From positions 2,889,001-2,953,000 of the forward strand of contig NZ_CP146077.1 in assembly GCF_037023725.1 (NCBI RefSeq): a stretch of DNA of 64,000 nt, written 5' to 3'. The notes beneath the pieces are model-generated. The model searched no databases and was not told where the DNA came from. It saw nothing but the letters and a program-made list of their open reading frames with translations. This document shows positions 53,957 to 63,712 of this stretch, in pieces. A program made the translations under genes and the position numbers. The DNA comes from Pseudomonas bubulae (GTDB taxonomy: Bacteria > Pseudomonadota > Gammaproteobacteria > Pseudomonadales > Pseudomonadaceae). Numbering within the stretch: the first letter of the stretch is position 1; every line of letters begins with the position of its first letter.

Positions 53957-54631
53957 ATGTATTACAAACTCAAGTATTTCCTTTTAGGCAGTCTGTTGGC
54001 TGCGGCTTTAGTCTGTTTGACCCCGTACCTTGTGAGCGGCGATGAGGACTCCAGCCTGTATGCCGGGTGGGCAAGCGGGTTTGCGGCATTGGTGATTATT
54101 TTTGGCTTGCTGCATTTGGGGATCGAAAGAGATAACAGGATTTTTCTCGAGACTATTCGCAGGCATGAGAAATGCCTGATTTCTCATCGGCTGTCTGGTA
54201 AAAGATTGCTTCACAAGTTGGCCCGTCGACAGTTACTGCCTTATCCGCCCGTGAGAAGTGGACTTCCCAAGTTTCTGGTTGATTTGATGGACGGAAAGGA
54301 GAAATCAATTTGGGTATCTCCCGGGGCACCCGCAGACGTGCACCAGTTGCTTTTGGGAACTGTTTCCACAAAAGAGTGGGTCATGGCTTTGTCTTTCGAG
54401 GTTTCGAGCGCCGATATTGTCATGCCGCCGACGCTCATCAAGAGGCTTTTCGGTACTTCTCAGCAACGGATTTTAAAGACTGTAGATATACCGGATGACG
54501 CGGATATTTATACTCGTGTTTCTGGGAGATGGGAAAAGCTGGAAGGCAAAGAGCGTGATCAATGGTTTGATTTGGCAGATCGTATTGCCAGCAACAAGAG
54601 GATGCTGAGACGGGCCCTGAAGCAGTTTTAG
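53957..54631 (+). CDS. Membrane-anchored protein of unknown function
   Basis: 224 residues from ATG 53957 with a GGAGGGG site; the open frame upstream runs back into tRNA-Asn and is not used. Two N-terminal hydrophobic segments (L-L-G-S-L-L-A-A-A-L-V-C-L and G-F-A-A-L-V-I-I-F-G-L-L) are followed by a cytosolic domain of about 170 mixed, charged residues (W-V-S-P-G-A-P-A-D-V-H-Q-L-L; D-W-F-D-L-A-D-R-I). I recognise no family. AT-richer than the core genes. It faces the Shango-like operon tail-to-tail and may be an accessory gene of the same island. Confidence 0.65.
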   Translation: MYYKLKYFLLGSLLAAALVCLTPYLVSGDEDSSLYAGWASGFAALVIIFGLLHLGIERDNRIFLETIRRHEKCLISHRLSGKRLLHKLARRQLLPYPPVRSGLPKFLVDLMDGKEKSIWVSPGAPADVHQLLLGTVSTKEWVMALSFEVSSADIVMPPTLIKRLFGTSQQRILKTVDIPDDADIYTRVSGRWEKLEGKERDQWFDLADRIASNKRMLRRALKQF

Positions 54632-54705
54632 TATGATGTTTTGGCGTTTAAAAGCCCCATGCCCGGCTTTGTGTGCAGGCCGCTAACGGCCTGCTGATGT
54701 GCCAG

Positions 54706-56940
54706 TCAAAGAGTTTGAGCCTTTGCAAAGGCTATGGCCGTCCCGATATCCAGAGAGATGGAAGCATAAGACTTTACCAGCAGCGACTCAGGCAGTGCCC
54801 AGTCCCATTTTTCTCGTCGCATATTCTCAACATCGGCCAGCAACGTTTTCAGGTCGCTGGCGTCCAGCGCTGCAACCTGTTCAAGTGCCCACATCATCTT
54901 GTCGCTCTTGGCGTTGGTTGAAATCAATAAACCGTCCCCCTCACAACGCAGCCCTACGTGATTAAGCAGCAAGCACAGGGCGTCATTGGCGTGATCACCC
55001 AGCCAGCTTACGATCTGGCATGTGTCGCCTGTCAGCAGGATATGTCGCTGCGACAGCCCAAGCGCAGCAAAAGTCTGGCGTGCTTCGTCCAGTAACGCCT
55101 GGGCCGTGCGATCAATAAAAGGGCACGGGGTGCTTTCAGCCAGCAGTGCGCGCATTTCTTGGCGCACCCGATCATGAATCATTGCACCCAGCCCTTCAAA
55201 ATAGGGGGGAGCACCACCCCGTGAGGGGGAAACGGTAATGATCTTGGCCTCAAGGTCAACGTCCTGAACTTGCCAGCGACGCCCGCCGAAGATGATTCGC
55301 TGATCCTTGGCCAGCGGGCGGCTGACCGGTAACGAACCCAAAGGCTTGCCTGCACACACCAGGCGAAACTCCTCATCACTGCTGAAGGCGCTGTAAAACT
55401 CATAATGGTTGATCAATCGCTCGCCAATGACTCCCGGCAGCAACAGGCCTGAACTTTCCTGGGTGATAAGTTCTTTTGCACCAAGGTTTTTCAGCAGTTC
55501 AACAAAGTCTGCCTTTTCAATCCGGGTGAACGCACCGTCTGCAACCAGGCGCCTCCATAGCTCGGGGGCAGTGGCCCCCCCGCATTGAGCAATGATGGAA
55601 AGGCATTGCTGAACCAATGTGGACGCATGCACACCTTGAGTGCGCGGAGGTTCGAACCATGATTGTGTGAGCAGGCGAATCATGGCAATGGTCTGTACAA
55701 GCCCCTGGCGTAATCGATCTGAAAGGTCGGAGCTGGCTGTTAACGGCTGTTCTTTGCAGTAAGCCCGCAAAATAGCAGGTTCGCCCGGGCGCCTGCCGGA
55801 GCGCCCCAGGCGTTGACGCAGGCTGGCGACAGAGGGCGGGCAGCCAATCTGCACGACATTCTTGATTGAGCCAATATCGATGCCCAGCTCAAGGGTCGAT
55901 GTGCAGATGCCTGTTGCGGGAAACTCCCCGGATTTCAAAGCGTGCTCGGCTTGTTCGCGCAGATCTTTGGACAGGCTGCCGTGGTGAGGCCAGAACTCAT
56001 TGGGTACGGCATCGCGCTCACAACATCGTCTAAGTCGATCAGCGAAAGACTCAACCTGGGTACGGCTATTGGGGAATACCAAGTTGTTACTGCCCCTGAG
56101 CACCTTGTAAAGATGCTCGGCGATTGCGAAGTCAGGGGAGTGCTGGTCTTCAGGCTCATCATCAGAGGCCGATTCAAGTTTATCCCGGCCTTCGAGCAAC
56201 TTGCACATGGGTGGCTGGATATAGCCTTTAACCTGGATCTGCAGCGTCTGCCCCGCGTTTTTGGATTCAATGACCGTGACCCCCTCGGCACGCCGAGGGC
56301 AAAGAAAGTTGCTGGCCATCTTCATATCACCCAGCGTTGCCGACAGGCCCACTCTCGGCAAGTGTCGACCGACGACAAGTTCTACACGGTGCATCAGTGA
56401 TTGCAGTTGTTTGCCGCGCTCACTGCCTATAAACGCATGTAATTCGTCAACTACGATGTAACGCAGATTTTTGAATAGGGCGCCCATGTTGGAACCACGG
56501 TTCACGAAAAGAGCTTCCAGCGATTCTGGCGTGATGAGCAAAACACCTTCAGGCGATTTCAGGAATCGATGTTTCTTGTTCGCCGAAATGTCTCCGTGCC
56601 AGGCAATTACCGGGATGTCCAGTTGCTCGCACAGACGACCCAGGCGCTCCCATTGATCGTTAATCAGGGCTTTGAGGGGGCTGATATACAGCACGGCTCC
56701 GGGTATATCGGGATGATTGAGCAGGTGCGTCAGAATAGGCAGGAAAGCAGCCTCGGTTTTACCCGCCGCAGTGGCTGCAGCAATGATGACATCTTGATCA
56801 GCGCCTACCAGAGCAGCTATGGCTTGCTCTTGGGCATCCCTTAGCGATGTCCAGCCTTCAGCCCAGATCCAGCGTTTAATCCTGGAGTCGAGAAGGCTGA
56901 AAGAGGAAGACTCAGAGCTCGAAGGTGGCAAGTTCATCAT
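54706..56940 (-). CDS. sngC: DEAD/DEAH-box helicase, SngC-like (Shango) / BrxHI-like
   Basis: 744 residues, superfamily 2. Walker A A-A-A-T-A-A-G-K-T (about 53-60), D-E-L-H in motif II (V-V-D-E-L-H-A-F), S-A-T-L-G motif III, later H-H-G-S-L-S and motif VI Q-R-L-G-R-S-G-R-R. The C-terminal 300 residues resemble the extended region of Lhr/BrxHI helicases. It is the third gene of a TerB-ATPase-helicase operon, overlapping the ATPase gene by 29 nt. In the Shango defence system SngC has this build. GC is noticeably lower than in flanking genes. Confidence 0.85.
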   Translation of the reverse strand: MMNLPPSSSESSSFSLLDSRIKRWIWAEGWTSLRDAQEQAIAALVGADQDVIIAAATAAGKTEAAFLPILTHLLNHPDIPGAVLYISPLKALINDQWERLGRLCEQLDIPVIAWHGDISANKKHRFLKSPEGVLLITPESLEALFVNRGSNMGALFKNLRYIVVDELHAFIGSERGKQLQSLMHRVELVVGRHLPRVGLSATLGDMKMASNFLCPRRAEGVTVIESKNAGQTLQIQVKGYIQPPMCKLLEGRDKLESASDDEPEDQHSPDFAIAEHLYKVLRGSNNLVFPNSRTQVESFADRLRRCCERDAVPNEFWPHHGSLSKDLREQAEHALKSGEFPATGICTSTLELGIDIGSIKNVVQIGCPPSVASLRQRLGRSGRRPGEPAILRAYCKEQPLTASSDLSDRLRQGLVQTIAMIRLLTQSWFEPPRTQGVHASTLVQQCLSIIAQCGGATAPELWRRLVADGAFTRIEKADFVELLKNLGAKELITQESSGLLLPGVIGERLINHYEFYSAFSSDEEFRLVCAGKPLGSLPVSRPLAKDQRIIFGGRRWQVQDVDLEAKIITVSPSRGGAPPYFEGLGAMIHDRVRQEMRALLAESTPCPFIDRTAQALLDEARQTFAALGLSQRHILLTGDTCQIVSWLGDHANDALCLLLNHVGLRCEGDGLLISTNAKSDKMMWALEQVAALDASDLKTLLADVENMRREKWDWALPESLLVKSYASISLDIGTAIAFAKAQTL

Positions 56941-58207
56941 CCTGCTCCACAGTCAGGTCTGACGCTCCACCGGTGTCTTTTGCCACGTCAACACTGCCAA
57001 TCAGTTCGCGCCAATCAGAACCAGGGTTCTGCTCAAGGATTGCCAGCAGGTTGATAAATGCAGTGATCGTTGTGCGTGGGGTACGAAAGTAAGCTTCCCC
57101 AAGACGCTGATTACAGTGTGTCATGAATTTTGGCAGTGCTTCGTCGGGGAGCAAGTACTTCTGCGGATCTCCCGAGGCATAGACGTGCCGTAGCTTTTGC
57201 AGTAACACGTAAAAGTCTTCAGGCGTCAGACTGGTGAGGCGGATTACCGGGCCTGAGAGGTCAATCAGTCCGCTTTTGGCAAAGGAGTTCTCCGCCAGCC
57301 GTGACTGCAGGGCAGGGTAGCTGAACAACCCGCGACGAGTATCCATCAGGAACTCAGGAGTGCCTCCCAGAACAAAACCCAACCCTTGTGAAGCTCCTTG
57401 CAAGGAGTCGTTGAGAATACGCAGGATTTGTTCATAGTTGGCGTTACGGGCTTGGGTGTTTGCCAGCTTGTAGAGATTGACCAGTTCATCAAGGCAAACC
57501 ATCAACCCGGCATACCCGGCCAGGCGTACGAATCTGGAAAGCAGTTTGAGCTGATCATAGACCGAGGCGTCGTCAATAATGGTCCGAACGCCGAGCGCTG
57601 CTCGCGCATCGGTCTTTGTTGTAAATTCACCCCTTAACCAGCGAATGGCATCGGCCTTGAGTTGCTCGTTGCCCTCGTCAAAGCCCCGGCAGTAAGCTGC
57701 GATCACGTGCGCAAAGTCATACCCGTTGACCATTTCAGTCAGCTCATTGAGGCGTACCTGGATTACGTTTTCGGTACTTTTACCCGATGTCTTAGCCTCT
57801 GCTTTCGCCTGGGATATGAATTTTTCGACGATACCTTGCATTGCTCCACCGTCAGGCTTTGTACGTGTGGACATGTTTTTCGCCAACTCGGCATAAAGCG
57901 ACCGGGCCTGCCCGCCGCTGGCATGCAAGCGGCGGTCCGGGTTCAAGTCTGCATGCATCGTGACCAGCTTGCGCTCCATGGCAATTGCACGAACCAGGTT
58001 CAAGAAAAAGGTCTTGCCCGCACCGTATTCGCCTATCACAACACGAAATGCAGCACCACCGTCTGCCAGGCGATCCACATCTTTGAGCAGCGCATCCAGT
58101 TCGCCTGCGCGGCCAACCTGGATAAGGTGTTGGCCCACACGCGGCACAACCCCTGCGCGCAGTGATTGAATAAGCGCATCGCGATCTTTTGTTCGAATAG
58201 TGCTCAT
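56912..58207 (-). CDS. sngB: ATPase, SngB-like (Shango) / BrxD-like
   Basis: 431 residues. Walker A G-E-Y-G-A-G-K-T-F in V-V-I-G-E-Y-G-A-G-K-T, Walker B L-M-V-C-L-D-E-L-V-N. This is the BrxD-type (DUF2791) AAA ATPase also found in BREX type 2. It is encoded between the TerB-domain gene (4-nt overlap) and the helicase. It probably forms the motor or sensor of the defence complex. No isolated family function is established. Confidence 0.87.
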   Translation of the reverse strand: MSTIRTKDRDALIQSLRAGVVPRVGQHLIQVGRAGELDALLKDVDRLADGGAAFRVVIGEYGAGKTFFLNLVRAIAMERKLVTMHADLNPDRRLHASGGQARSLYAELAKNMSTRTKPDGGAMQGIVEKFISQAKAEAKTSGKSTENVIQVRLNELTEMVNGYDFAHVIAAYCRGFDEGNEQLKADAIRWLRGEFTTKTDARAALGVRTIIDDASVYDQLKLLSRFVRLAGYAGLMVCLDELVNLYKLANTQARNANYEQILRILNDSLQGASQGLGFVLGGTPEFLMDTRRGLFSYPALQSRLAENSFAKSGLIDLSGPVIRLTSLTPEDFYVLLQKLRHVYASGDPQKYLLPDEALPKFMTHCNQRLGEAYFRTPRTTITAFINLLAILEQNPGSDWRELIGSVDVAKDTGGASDLTVEQDDELATFEL

Positions 58208-60402
58208 AGGGCCAATTTTTCCAAAATTTCCGGGTTGATTTCGACGGGCTCTTCACCTTCGGTAACGGGCATGTCGAAGTGTTCAAAGGCAAGTTCGTTG
58301 ATGTGTTCCAAAGCCCCGTCGAGCATCAGATCCATGTCGCTCGCGGTGTCTTGCAGCTCAGAACGACTCCACTGGGGGCGCGAGAGCAACAGCCTTAGAA
58401 AGGCGAGATGCTCACCCTCCAACCCGGGGATAATTGCAACAGCATCAGCCTGCACTTCGATCACAAGGGCAGTGGGCTCTGGTTCAGGTTCGAGGGCAGA
58501 GTCTTCAATAAACACTTTAGCCAGTAATGCTGAGACTGCTTCGGTTTCCCGCTGCAGCAGAGCAATACGATCCAGATTAAGCGCTATGCCGCCGACTTCA
58601 GGCATCGATTCAAGTACAGGCGTGGTCAAAGGAACGCCGAAGTGCTCCGAGAACGCTCGTGGTGCAGTGGCAACATGCAGGTTGCCGTAAAGCGTCATTG
58701 GATCTAGCTGAAGTGTTTTGTAAATGCGCTCCAGCAGTTTGACTTCTTCGCAACTGACAGACCCGTCTGCTTGCGCAAGGCTGGCAAGGAAGTGAGCAAT
58801 GGTCTCCTTCTCAGTGATGGATAAAGGCTCGAGCCTGCTCTTGAGGCTTGCTAGTGTGGGGGGTTGATGCAGTTGAATGCCAAGATGGGCTTTAAGGCGT
58901 TTGCGCTGAGCAATACTCAAGTGTTGCCAGGCATCAATCTGGCTCAACAGCAGTGAGACTTCTTCTGCCGAAATCTCTCCGTCTGCAACGGTTACTGCGC
59001 TAGCCAGATCAAGTGTCAGGCATGCAGCGTTAAAAGCAGGTGTCGCCCGGAGCACGCCATCGTCAGGTTGCGTGACAAAGAGGGCAATACAATCATCGGG
59101 TTTGGGCATTCTGCTGCCAGCCAACACGTCTGGTTCCATGCCTATTTGCAGTGATTCTAATGCCCGAGCCATGGCCATAAGCAGGGGGCGGGACAAAACA
59201 CCGTTACTATTGAAGCGTTTACCCAGCTCTGTAAAGGTCATGACCTCGAGGTCATCCTCTATCCTGGCTTTCAGGCTTTCCAGCTCATCGCGCAAGGTTG
59301 CTGGCCACAGTGAAACGGGTAATTGCAGCAAGCCCTCCAGCTTTTGCGTGTGGTCGGGGTAACGCCCAATAAAACGGCTATAGGCGTCCAGGTCGCTGGA
59401 ACAGCGATCGAGCAAAAACTGAAGTTTCTTGCGATTCAGCGCGCTGGCCGAGACGTCGGGAATATCACCCATGCTTATCACCGCTGCACCCACCACTCTA
59501 GAAGCTGCCCGGTAAGCATGTTTGAGCCTGGTTTTGTTGTGGCTCAGCAGAATGCCCTGCGGGTATATCCGTTCATATTCCGTTATAAAAAGTTTGCTCA
59601 GTAAATCGGGGCAACGCGTTGCCGGTGTGCGCCTGATGATGTCGGGGTCTGACAGTGCCCAGGCAATAGCCCATTGCGCATTAACGGGATGTTGATGCAT
59701 AGCCATTTGCCCTAAACCGGCTCTCAGGCCAATCGACATACTGGATCGTATTGCCGTGGTCACCGCAGGGGGCTTTAAATACAGGTTGTCGTCGATGCTT
59801 GAAGAGCAAAGGTAATCGAGAAAACCTTCTGCATAGCCTCGCAGTGAGCTATTTGAACCGTAGATACCGAGAAGTCGCTCGACTTCTTCAACGATATCCG
59901 ACAGATCGGCAATGGCGTCTTGATCTTCGCCCGCGTCGATCAGGGCGCGTCGCTCCAGGCCGTAGAAAAATAAAAACACATAACCGATATCAGCGCGCGG
60001 ATCACAACGGCCGCCTGCCAACCATTGCACATATCCCCGGCGCGCTTGTGCAGAAATGGACTTGTAATCAGGCCAATAGGTCATCAGTGATAAGGAGGAG
60101 TCGACCTCGTCAGATGAAAGCTTGAGCAAGGTATTTATTAGAGAAGGCTCATACAGCCCCGCACAGGGATCAACGCATAAGGTGGTGTAGATCAGTCCTC
60201 CGGGGATCAGGAACTTGCCTACCGAAAGTGTTTGCCCTTTCTTTAACCAGCGTGCGGCGACGTTAGGCCCAGCAAGGCCGGGAGGGAGCTGGATTGAGCA
60301 ATCCTGCGCTTCTTGAATCGGTGGCGGGGGGATTCTGAATGCCTTGTCAGGGCGAGTGCCTAGATTGATTGTGAAGAAATCAGAGCTGGAAGTGCTTGCC
60401 AT
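58204..60402 (-). CDS. sngA: TerB-domain protein, SngA-like (Shango)
   Basis: 732 residues. N-terminal TerB-N-like part with F-F-Y-G-L-E-R-R-A-L-I-D-A and E-V-E-R-L-L-G-I-Y-G. At about 465-580 are two TerB-like acidic motifs (V-A-D-G-E-I-S-A-E-E-V and A-Q-A-D-G-S-V-S-C-E-E-V) that could bind metal. A TerB-C-like tail follows. It is the first gene of the operon and overlaps the ATPase gene by 4 nt. The trio matches the reported Shango system, in which SngA carries TerB. Phage-defence function is by analogy. Confidence 0.82.
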   Translation of the reverse strand: MASTSSSDFFTINLGTRPDKAFRIPPPPIQEAQDCSIQLPPGLAGPNVAARWLKKGQTLSVGKFLIPGGLIYTTLCVDPCAGLYEPSLINTLLKLSSDEVDSSLSLMTYWPDYKSISAQARRGYVQWLAGGRCDPRADIGYVFLFFYGLERRALIDAGEDQDAIADLSDIVEEVERLLGIYGSNSSLRGYAEGFLDYLCSSSIDDNLYLKPPAVTTAIRSSMSIGLRAGLGQMAMHQHPVNAQWAIAWALSDPDIIRRTPATRCPDLLSKLFITEYERIYPQGILLSHNKTRLKHAYRAASRVVGAAVISMGDIPDVSASALNRKKLQFLLDRCSSDLDAYSRFIGRYPDHTQKLEGLLQLPVSLWPATLRDELESLKARIEDDLEVMTFTELGKRFNSNGVLSRPLLMAMARALESLQIGMEPDVLAGSRMPKPDDCIALFVTQPDDGVLRATPAFNAACLTLDLASAVTVADGEISAEEVSLLLSQIDAWQHLSIAQRKRLKAHLGIQLHQPPTLASLKSRLEPLSITEKETIAHFLASLAQADGSVSCEEVKLLERIYKTLQLDPMTLYGNLHVATAPRAFSEHFGVPLTTPVLESMPEVGGIALNLDRIALLQRETEAVSALLAKVFIEDSALEPEPEPTALVIEVQADAVAIIPGLEGEHLAFLRLLLSRPQWSRSELQDTASDMDLMLDGALEHINELAFEHFDMPVTEGEEPVEINPEILEKLAL

Positions 60403-60813
60403 TGGGATGTTCTCAAATGGGCTGCTGGTAACTGTCCAGAGAGCAATTGAATCTTGAGGCCAGGATGATGGCTTATCGGCAGTATCTCTATTTATTCGAC
60501 TATGACCAAGTGTTCAAGGCTGGGGTGGGGTAGAACTCAGAGCTGGCGTGGGCAGAAAACTGATGATTTTCGATATTTTGCCCTGCGGTGGCCTGGGCAA
60601 TAAGTGCGGCAGCCAATGGCTAATGGCGTCTAGCACAGTGGCTGCAGAGCGATTCATATTGCGAATCTAATACTAAAAAAAAAGACACCGGGCAAAACTG
60701 TTTTTTATGCGGTGCATCACGAATATCGCTATTCGATAATAATAATTGTTTACCTGTATCTGAGAATGATTATTATTGGCGCCAGTGTTGCCTCGCTAAA
60801 AGGACCTGTGTCA
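60403..60813. promoter_or_regulatory. Promoter region of the siderophore locus with two Fur-box-like sites
   Basis: Two Fur-like 19-mers (60735-60753 and 60762-60780) each match about 14 of 19 positions of the GATAAT palindrome. They lie in an AT-rich patch 34-80 nt before the aldolase start, so iron-dependent repression is likely. The distal part 60403-60700 has no ORF; it is the 5' side of the Shango-like operon and must hold that operon's promoter too. Confidence 0.65.
60735..60780. promoter_or_regulatory. Fur-box pair
   Basis: GATAATAATAATTGTTTAC and GAGAATGATTATTATTGGC, 8 nt apart, fit a Fur-dimer tandem. This pair overlaps possible upstream starts of the aldolase, which supports the downstream GTG. 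Confidence 0.6.
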
Positions 60814-61581
60814 GTGATAAAAACTTCTCCGGTTTTTTCCCGGCTACAAGACGGGAAAGTTGTTTATGGCATGCTCAACTCCCTGCCTTCACCCATGCTT
60901 TGCGAGATGCTCGCGTTTGCCGGCTACGACTTTGTAATTCTTGATCTGGAGCACTTGCTGCGCTCCGAAGAAGACATCATGCATTGTGTTCGGGCATGTG
61001 AGGCCGCAGGTATTTCGCCCTGGCTGCGCATGGCGCAAGTGGACGAGAAACTGATCGGCAGGGCGCTGGACGCCGGTATCGAAACCATCGTGCTGTCACG
61101 CACCGAAAGCGCCGTACAGGTTCAGCGCGCCATTGAGGCGGCCTTTTTTCCGCCCCTGGGCAAGCGCGGCATGACCGGTGGGCGCATCACCGGCTTCGGT
61201 CGCCTGCCACTGCCCGAATACATCGATCTGGCCAACCGCCAGACCCCCATCATTCCCATGATCGAAAGCCGCGCCGGTGTTGACGCGCTGGGCGACATCC
61301 TGCAACTGGACGGGGTCGGCATGATCATGGAAGGCGCCCTGGACCTGGCCCTCGATCTCGGCCTGGGGCCTGATCCTCTCAATCCTCGGGTCTGGCAAAC
61401 CCTGCAAGGCATGGCCGACGCCTGTCTTGGCGCCGGCGTCGCTTTTTGCGCCAACCCCCGCACCGTCGAACAGAACGCGCTATGGCGCGCCCGCGGCGTG
61501 CGCAGTTTTCTGGCCGGTGAAGACCGTGGCTTGCTGCATAACGCACTCAAAGCCCGCCTGCATTCTCTCCAACAGCAATAA
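60814..61581 (+). CDS. HpcH/HpaI-family aldolase, SbnG-like, in a siderophore operon
   Basis: 255 residues from GTG 60814, chosen because AAAGGA lies 9 nt upstream and the length then matches SbnG (about 259). Upstream in-frame starts fall inside the Fur sites. Features: F-V-I-L-D-L-E-H near 45, W-L-R-M-A-Q-V-D, P-L-G-K-R-G-M-T-G-G-R (usual H/R-G), I-I-P-M-I-E-S-R, and A-L-D-L-A-L-D-L-G. In Staphylococcus SbnG makes citrate for staphyloferrin B. Here it may supply citrate for a carboxylate siderophore. The receptor gene's start overlaps the stop by 1 nt. Confidence 0.8.
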   Translation: MIKTSPVFSRLQDGKVVYGMLNSLPSPMLCEMLAFAGYDFVILDLEHLLRSEEDIMHCVRACEAAGISPWLRMAQVDEKLIGRALDAGIETIVLSRTESAVQVQRAIEAAFFPPLGKRGMTGGRITGFGRLPLPEYIDLANRQTPIIPMIESRAGVDALGDILQLDGVGMIMEGALDLALDLGLGPDPLNPRVWQTLQGMADACLGAGVAFCANPRTVEQNALWRARGVRSFLAGEDRGLLHNALKARLHSLQQQ

Positions 61582-63686
61582 TGAGTCGACGTAGTCCAAT
61601 GAAAACAATATCCCTACACTTTTCACTGAGCCTCATGACACTGGGTATTTGCCAGGCTGCCATGGCCGCCGATCAACAACCCCCCGGCCATAGCGTTGAG
61701 CTGGCGCCCATGACGATTGAGGGCGATGTACTGGGTGCCGCCAGCGATCAGGAAGTGCGTACCTATGCCGGGAGTCGCAGCGTCATCGATTCGAGCGACC
61801 TGAAAAAAGCCAGCACCCGTGGCCTGGATGATGCGCTGCAACGGGTTCCGGGCATCAAGATTTTCGACGAGACCGGTACCGGTGCGCTGCCCCAGATTTC
61901 GGTGCGCGGCCTGTACGAGAGCCGCAGCGGACGCATCCAGGCCTTGTCGGACGGCATCCCGCTCGCGCTGGCACCCTATGGCCAGACCGGCCTGTCGCTG
62001 TTCCCAATGACCATGGCCACGGTCGACCGGGTTGATATCGTGCGCGGGGGCGCAGCGGTGCAATACGGTCCGAACAACGTCGGCGGGGTGATCAACTTCA
62101 TCAGCAAGCCGATTCCCCGCGAATGGGAAACCACCCTGCAGGAGAAAACCACGTTCAATGCTGGCGGGCGCCAGTTGTGGGATACCTATATGGGCACCGG
62201 CGGCTACCTGACCGACAACTTCGGGCTGCAACTGGACATCAATACCCTGAGCGGCGAATACGGGCGCGAACACTCTGATACCGATGTGCAGAACTACCGC
62301 CTGCGCGGCCAATGGAACATCGATGATGACCGGGATCTGAGTTTCGGCGTTCAGCATTACAAGGCCGACATGGACCTGGCCGGAGCCCTCAGCGTCAAGG
62401 ACTACAAGGACGACCCGCGTCAGTCAACGCGCCCGCTGGACCGCTTCGAGGGTGACACGGATCGTGTGTGGGGCACTTACACCCAGCGTCTTGGCGCCAT
62501 GGGGCCGTTCGATTCGGTGGAGTTCAGCTGGACCAACTTTGCCCACAACAGCTACCGCAATTTCGTCGTAGGCCTGCCGTTCACTCCGGACGGTACGGCC
62601 GTGACCAAGCAGGACGGCCCGCGTGACTTCAAGGTTTGGGGTTCGGAGCCGCGCATCAGCGCCACCATCGATGGCGACACCGTCGGCCAGACCTGGCTAC
62701 TCGGTGCCCGCTATGTCAGCGAAGACATCAGTTACAAGGTCAACCGGCAGAGTCTGGCTACGGGTGTGACTGCACCGTTTCGCGACTGGAAATTCGATGA
62801 CAGTGCTCGTGCCTTCTACATCAGCAACGCCATCAGCCTGCTTGATCATCGCCTGACCATCACCCCCGGCGCGCGCTATGAAAACGCGCGCATGAACTAC
62901 AGCGATGGCATCACCGGGTTCGAGCGCGAGAACAAGTCTGAAGAATGGCTGCCGGGCCTGACCGTGGGTTACCAGGCCAACGACGCCTGGTATGTCTATG
63001 CCAACGCCCAGAAGTCCCTGCGTCCGCCTCAGGTTACGCAGATCGTCAAGGAAGGTGCGGTCGGTGCCGAGCTGGCCTGGAACTACGAGACTGGCGTGCG
63101 TTACACCCCGTGGGAGGGCATGCGTGTCGACTTCAACTTGTACCGCATCGACTTTGATGACCAGATTGTCTACAACGCCACCACCGACCGTTTCGACAAC
63201 CTTGGCAGCACACGTCATCAGGGTTTCGAGACCGATATTTTCTGGACCCCGCAGGCCATGCGTGATCTGGACCTGCATGCCGGTTATGCCTACCTCGATG
63301 CCAAACAACGCAACGGCACTTACAAAGACAACGAAGTGCCGTACTCCTCGCGAAACCAGTTTATGGTGGATGCCCGCTACCGTTTTGCCGAACACTGGAC
63401 CTACAACCTCGACGGTCTGTACATCAGCAAGGCCTACACCGACGCTGCCAATACCCGCGAAGAAAACGCCTCTGCCAGCGTGGGTGAACTGCCTTCTTAC
63501 TGGGTGTGGAACACGGCTATCGAACGTGAGTTCCCGCTGGCCGACAAGAGCATCCTGACCGCCTCGGCGGGCATCAGTAACCTGTTCAACCGCGAATACT
63601 ATTTCCGAGGTATCGACACCAGCCCTTGGGGTCGTCAACCCGCGCCAGAGCGTTCGCTCACCTTAGGCGTCAATTACCGCTTCTAA
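61581..63686 (+). CDS. TonB-dependent siderophore receptor (PvuA/FecA-like)
   Basis: 701 residues with signal peptide (ending A-M-A-A-D). No STN domain, so no FecI/FecR-type signalling is expected. Plug: G-L-D-D-A-L-Q-R-V-P-G-I-K-I-F-D and V-R-G-G-A-A-V-Q-Y-G-P-N-N-V-G-G; barrel ends in V-N-Y-R-F. The plug contains the A-P-Y-G-Q motif also seen in the FecA-like receptor at 45790. It should import the ferric siderophore made by the following genes, possibly vibrioferrin. ATG overlaps the aldolase TAA by 1 nt. Confidence 0.92.
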   Translation: MSRRSPMKTISLHFSLSLMTLGICQAAMAADQQPPGHSVELAPMTIEGDVLGAASDQEVRTYAGSRSVIDSSDLKKASTRGLDDALQRVPGIKIFDETGTGALPQISVRGLYESRSGRIQALSDGIPLALAPYGQTGLSLFPMTMATVDRVDIVRGGAAVQYGPNNVGGVINFISKPIPREWETTLQEKTTFNAGGRQLWDTYMGTGGYLTDNFGLQLDINTLSGEYGREHSDTDVQNYRLRGQWNIDDDRDLSFGVQHYKADMDLAGALSVKDYKDDPRQSTRPLDRFEGDTDRVWGTYTQRLGAMGPFDSVEFSWTNFAHNSYRNFVVGLPFTPDGTAVTKQDGPRDFKVWGSEPRISATIDGDTVGQTWLLGARYVSEDISYKVNRQSLATGVTAPFRDWKFDDSARAFYISNAISLLDHRLTITPGARYENARMNYSDGITGFERENKSEEWLPGLTVGYQANDAWYVYANAQKSLRPPQVTQIVKEGAVGAELAWNYETGVRYTPWEGMRVDFNLYRIDFDDQIVYNATTDRFDNLGSTRHQGFETDIFWTPQAMRDLDLHAGYAYLDAKQRNGTYKDNEVPYSSRNQFMVDARYRFAEHWTYNLDGLYISKAYTDAANTREENASASVGELPSYWVWNTAIEREFPLADKSILTASAGISNLFNREYYFRGIDTSPWGRQPAPERSLTLGVNYRF

Positions 63687-63712
63687 ACCGCGCACACGCG
63701 CTTTTGTAAATC

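Noticed and set aside
60403..60711. A second copy of the tRNA-Asn 3' end as an attachment site closing the defence island
   Set aside because: No match to GGTTCGAGTCC or the acceptor end was found to the right of the Shango-like operon, and there is no integrase. Integration at the tRNA is therefore not shown.
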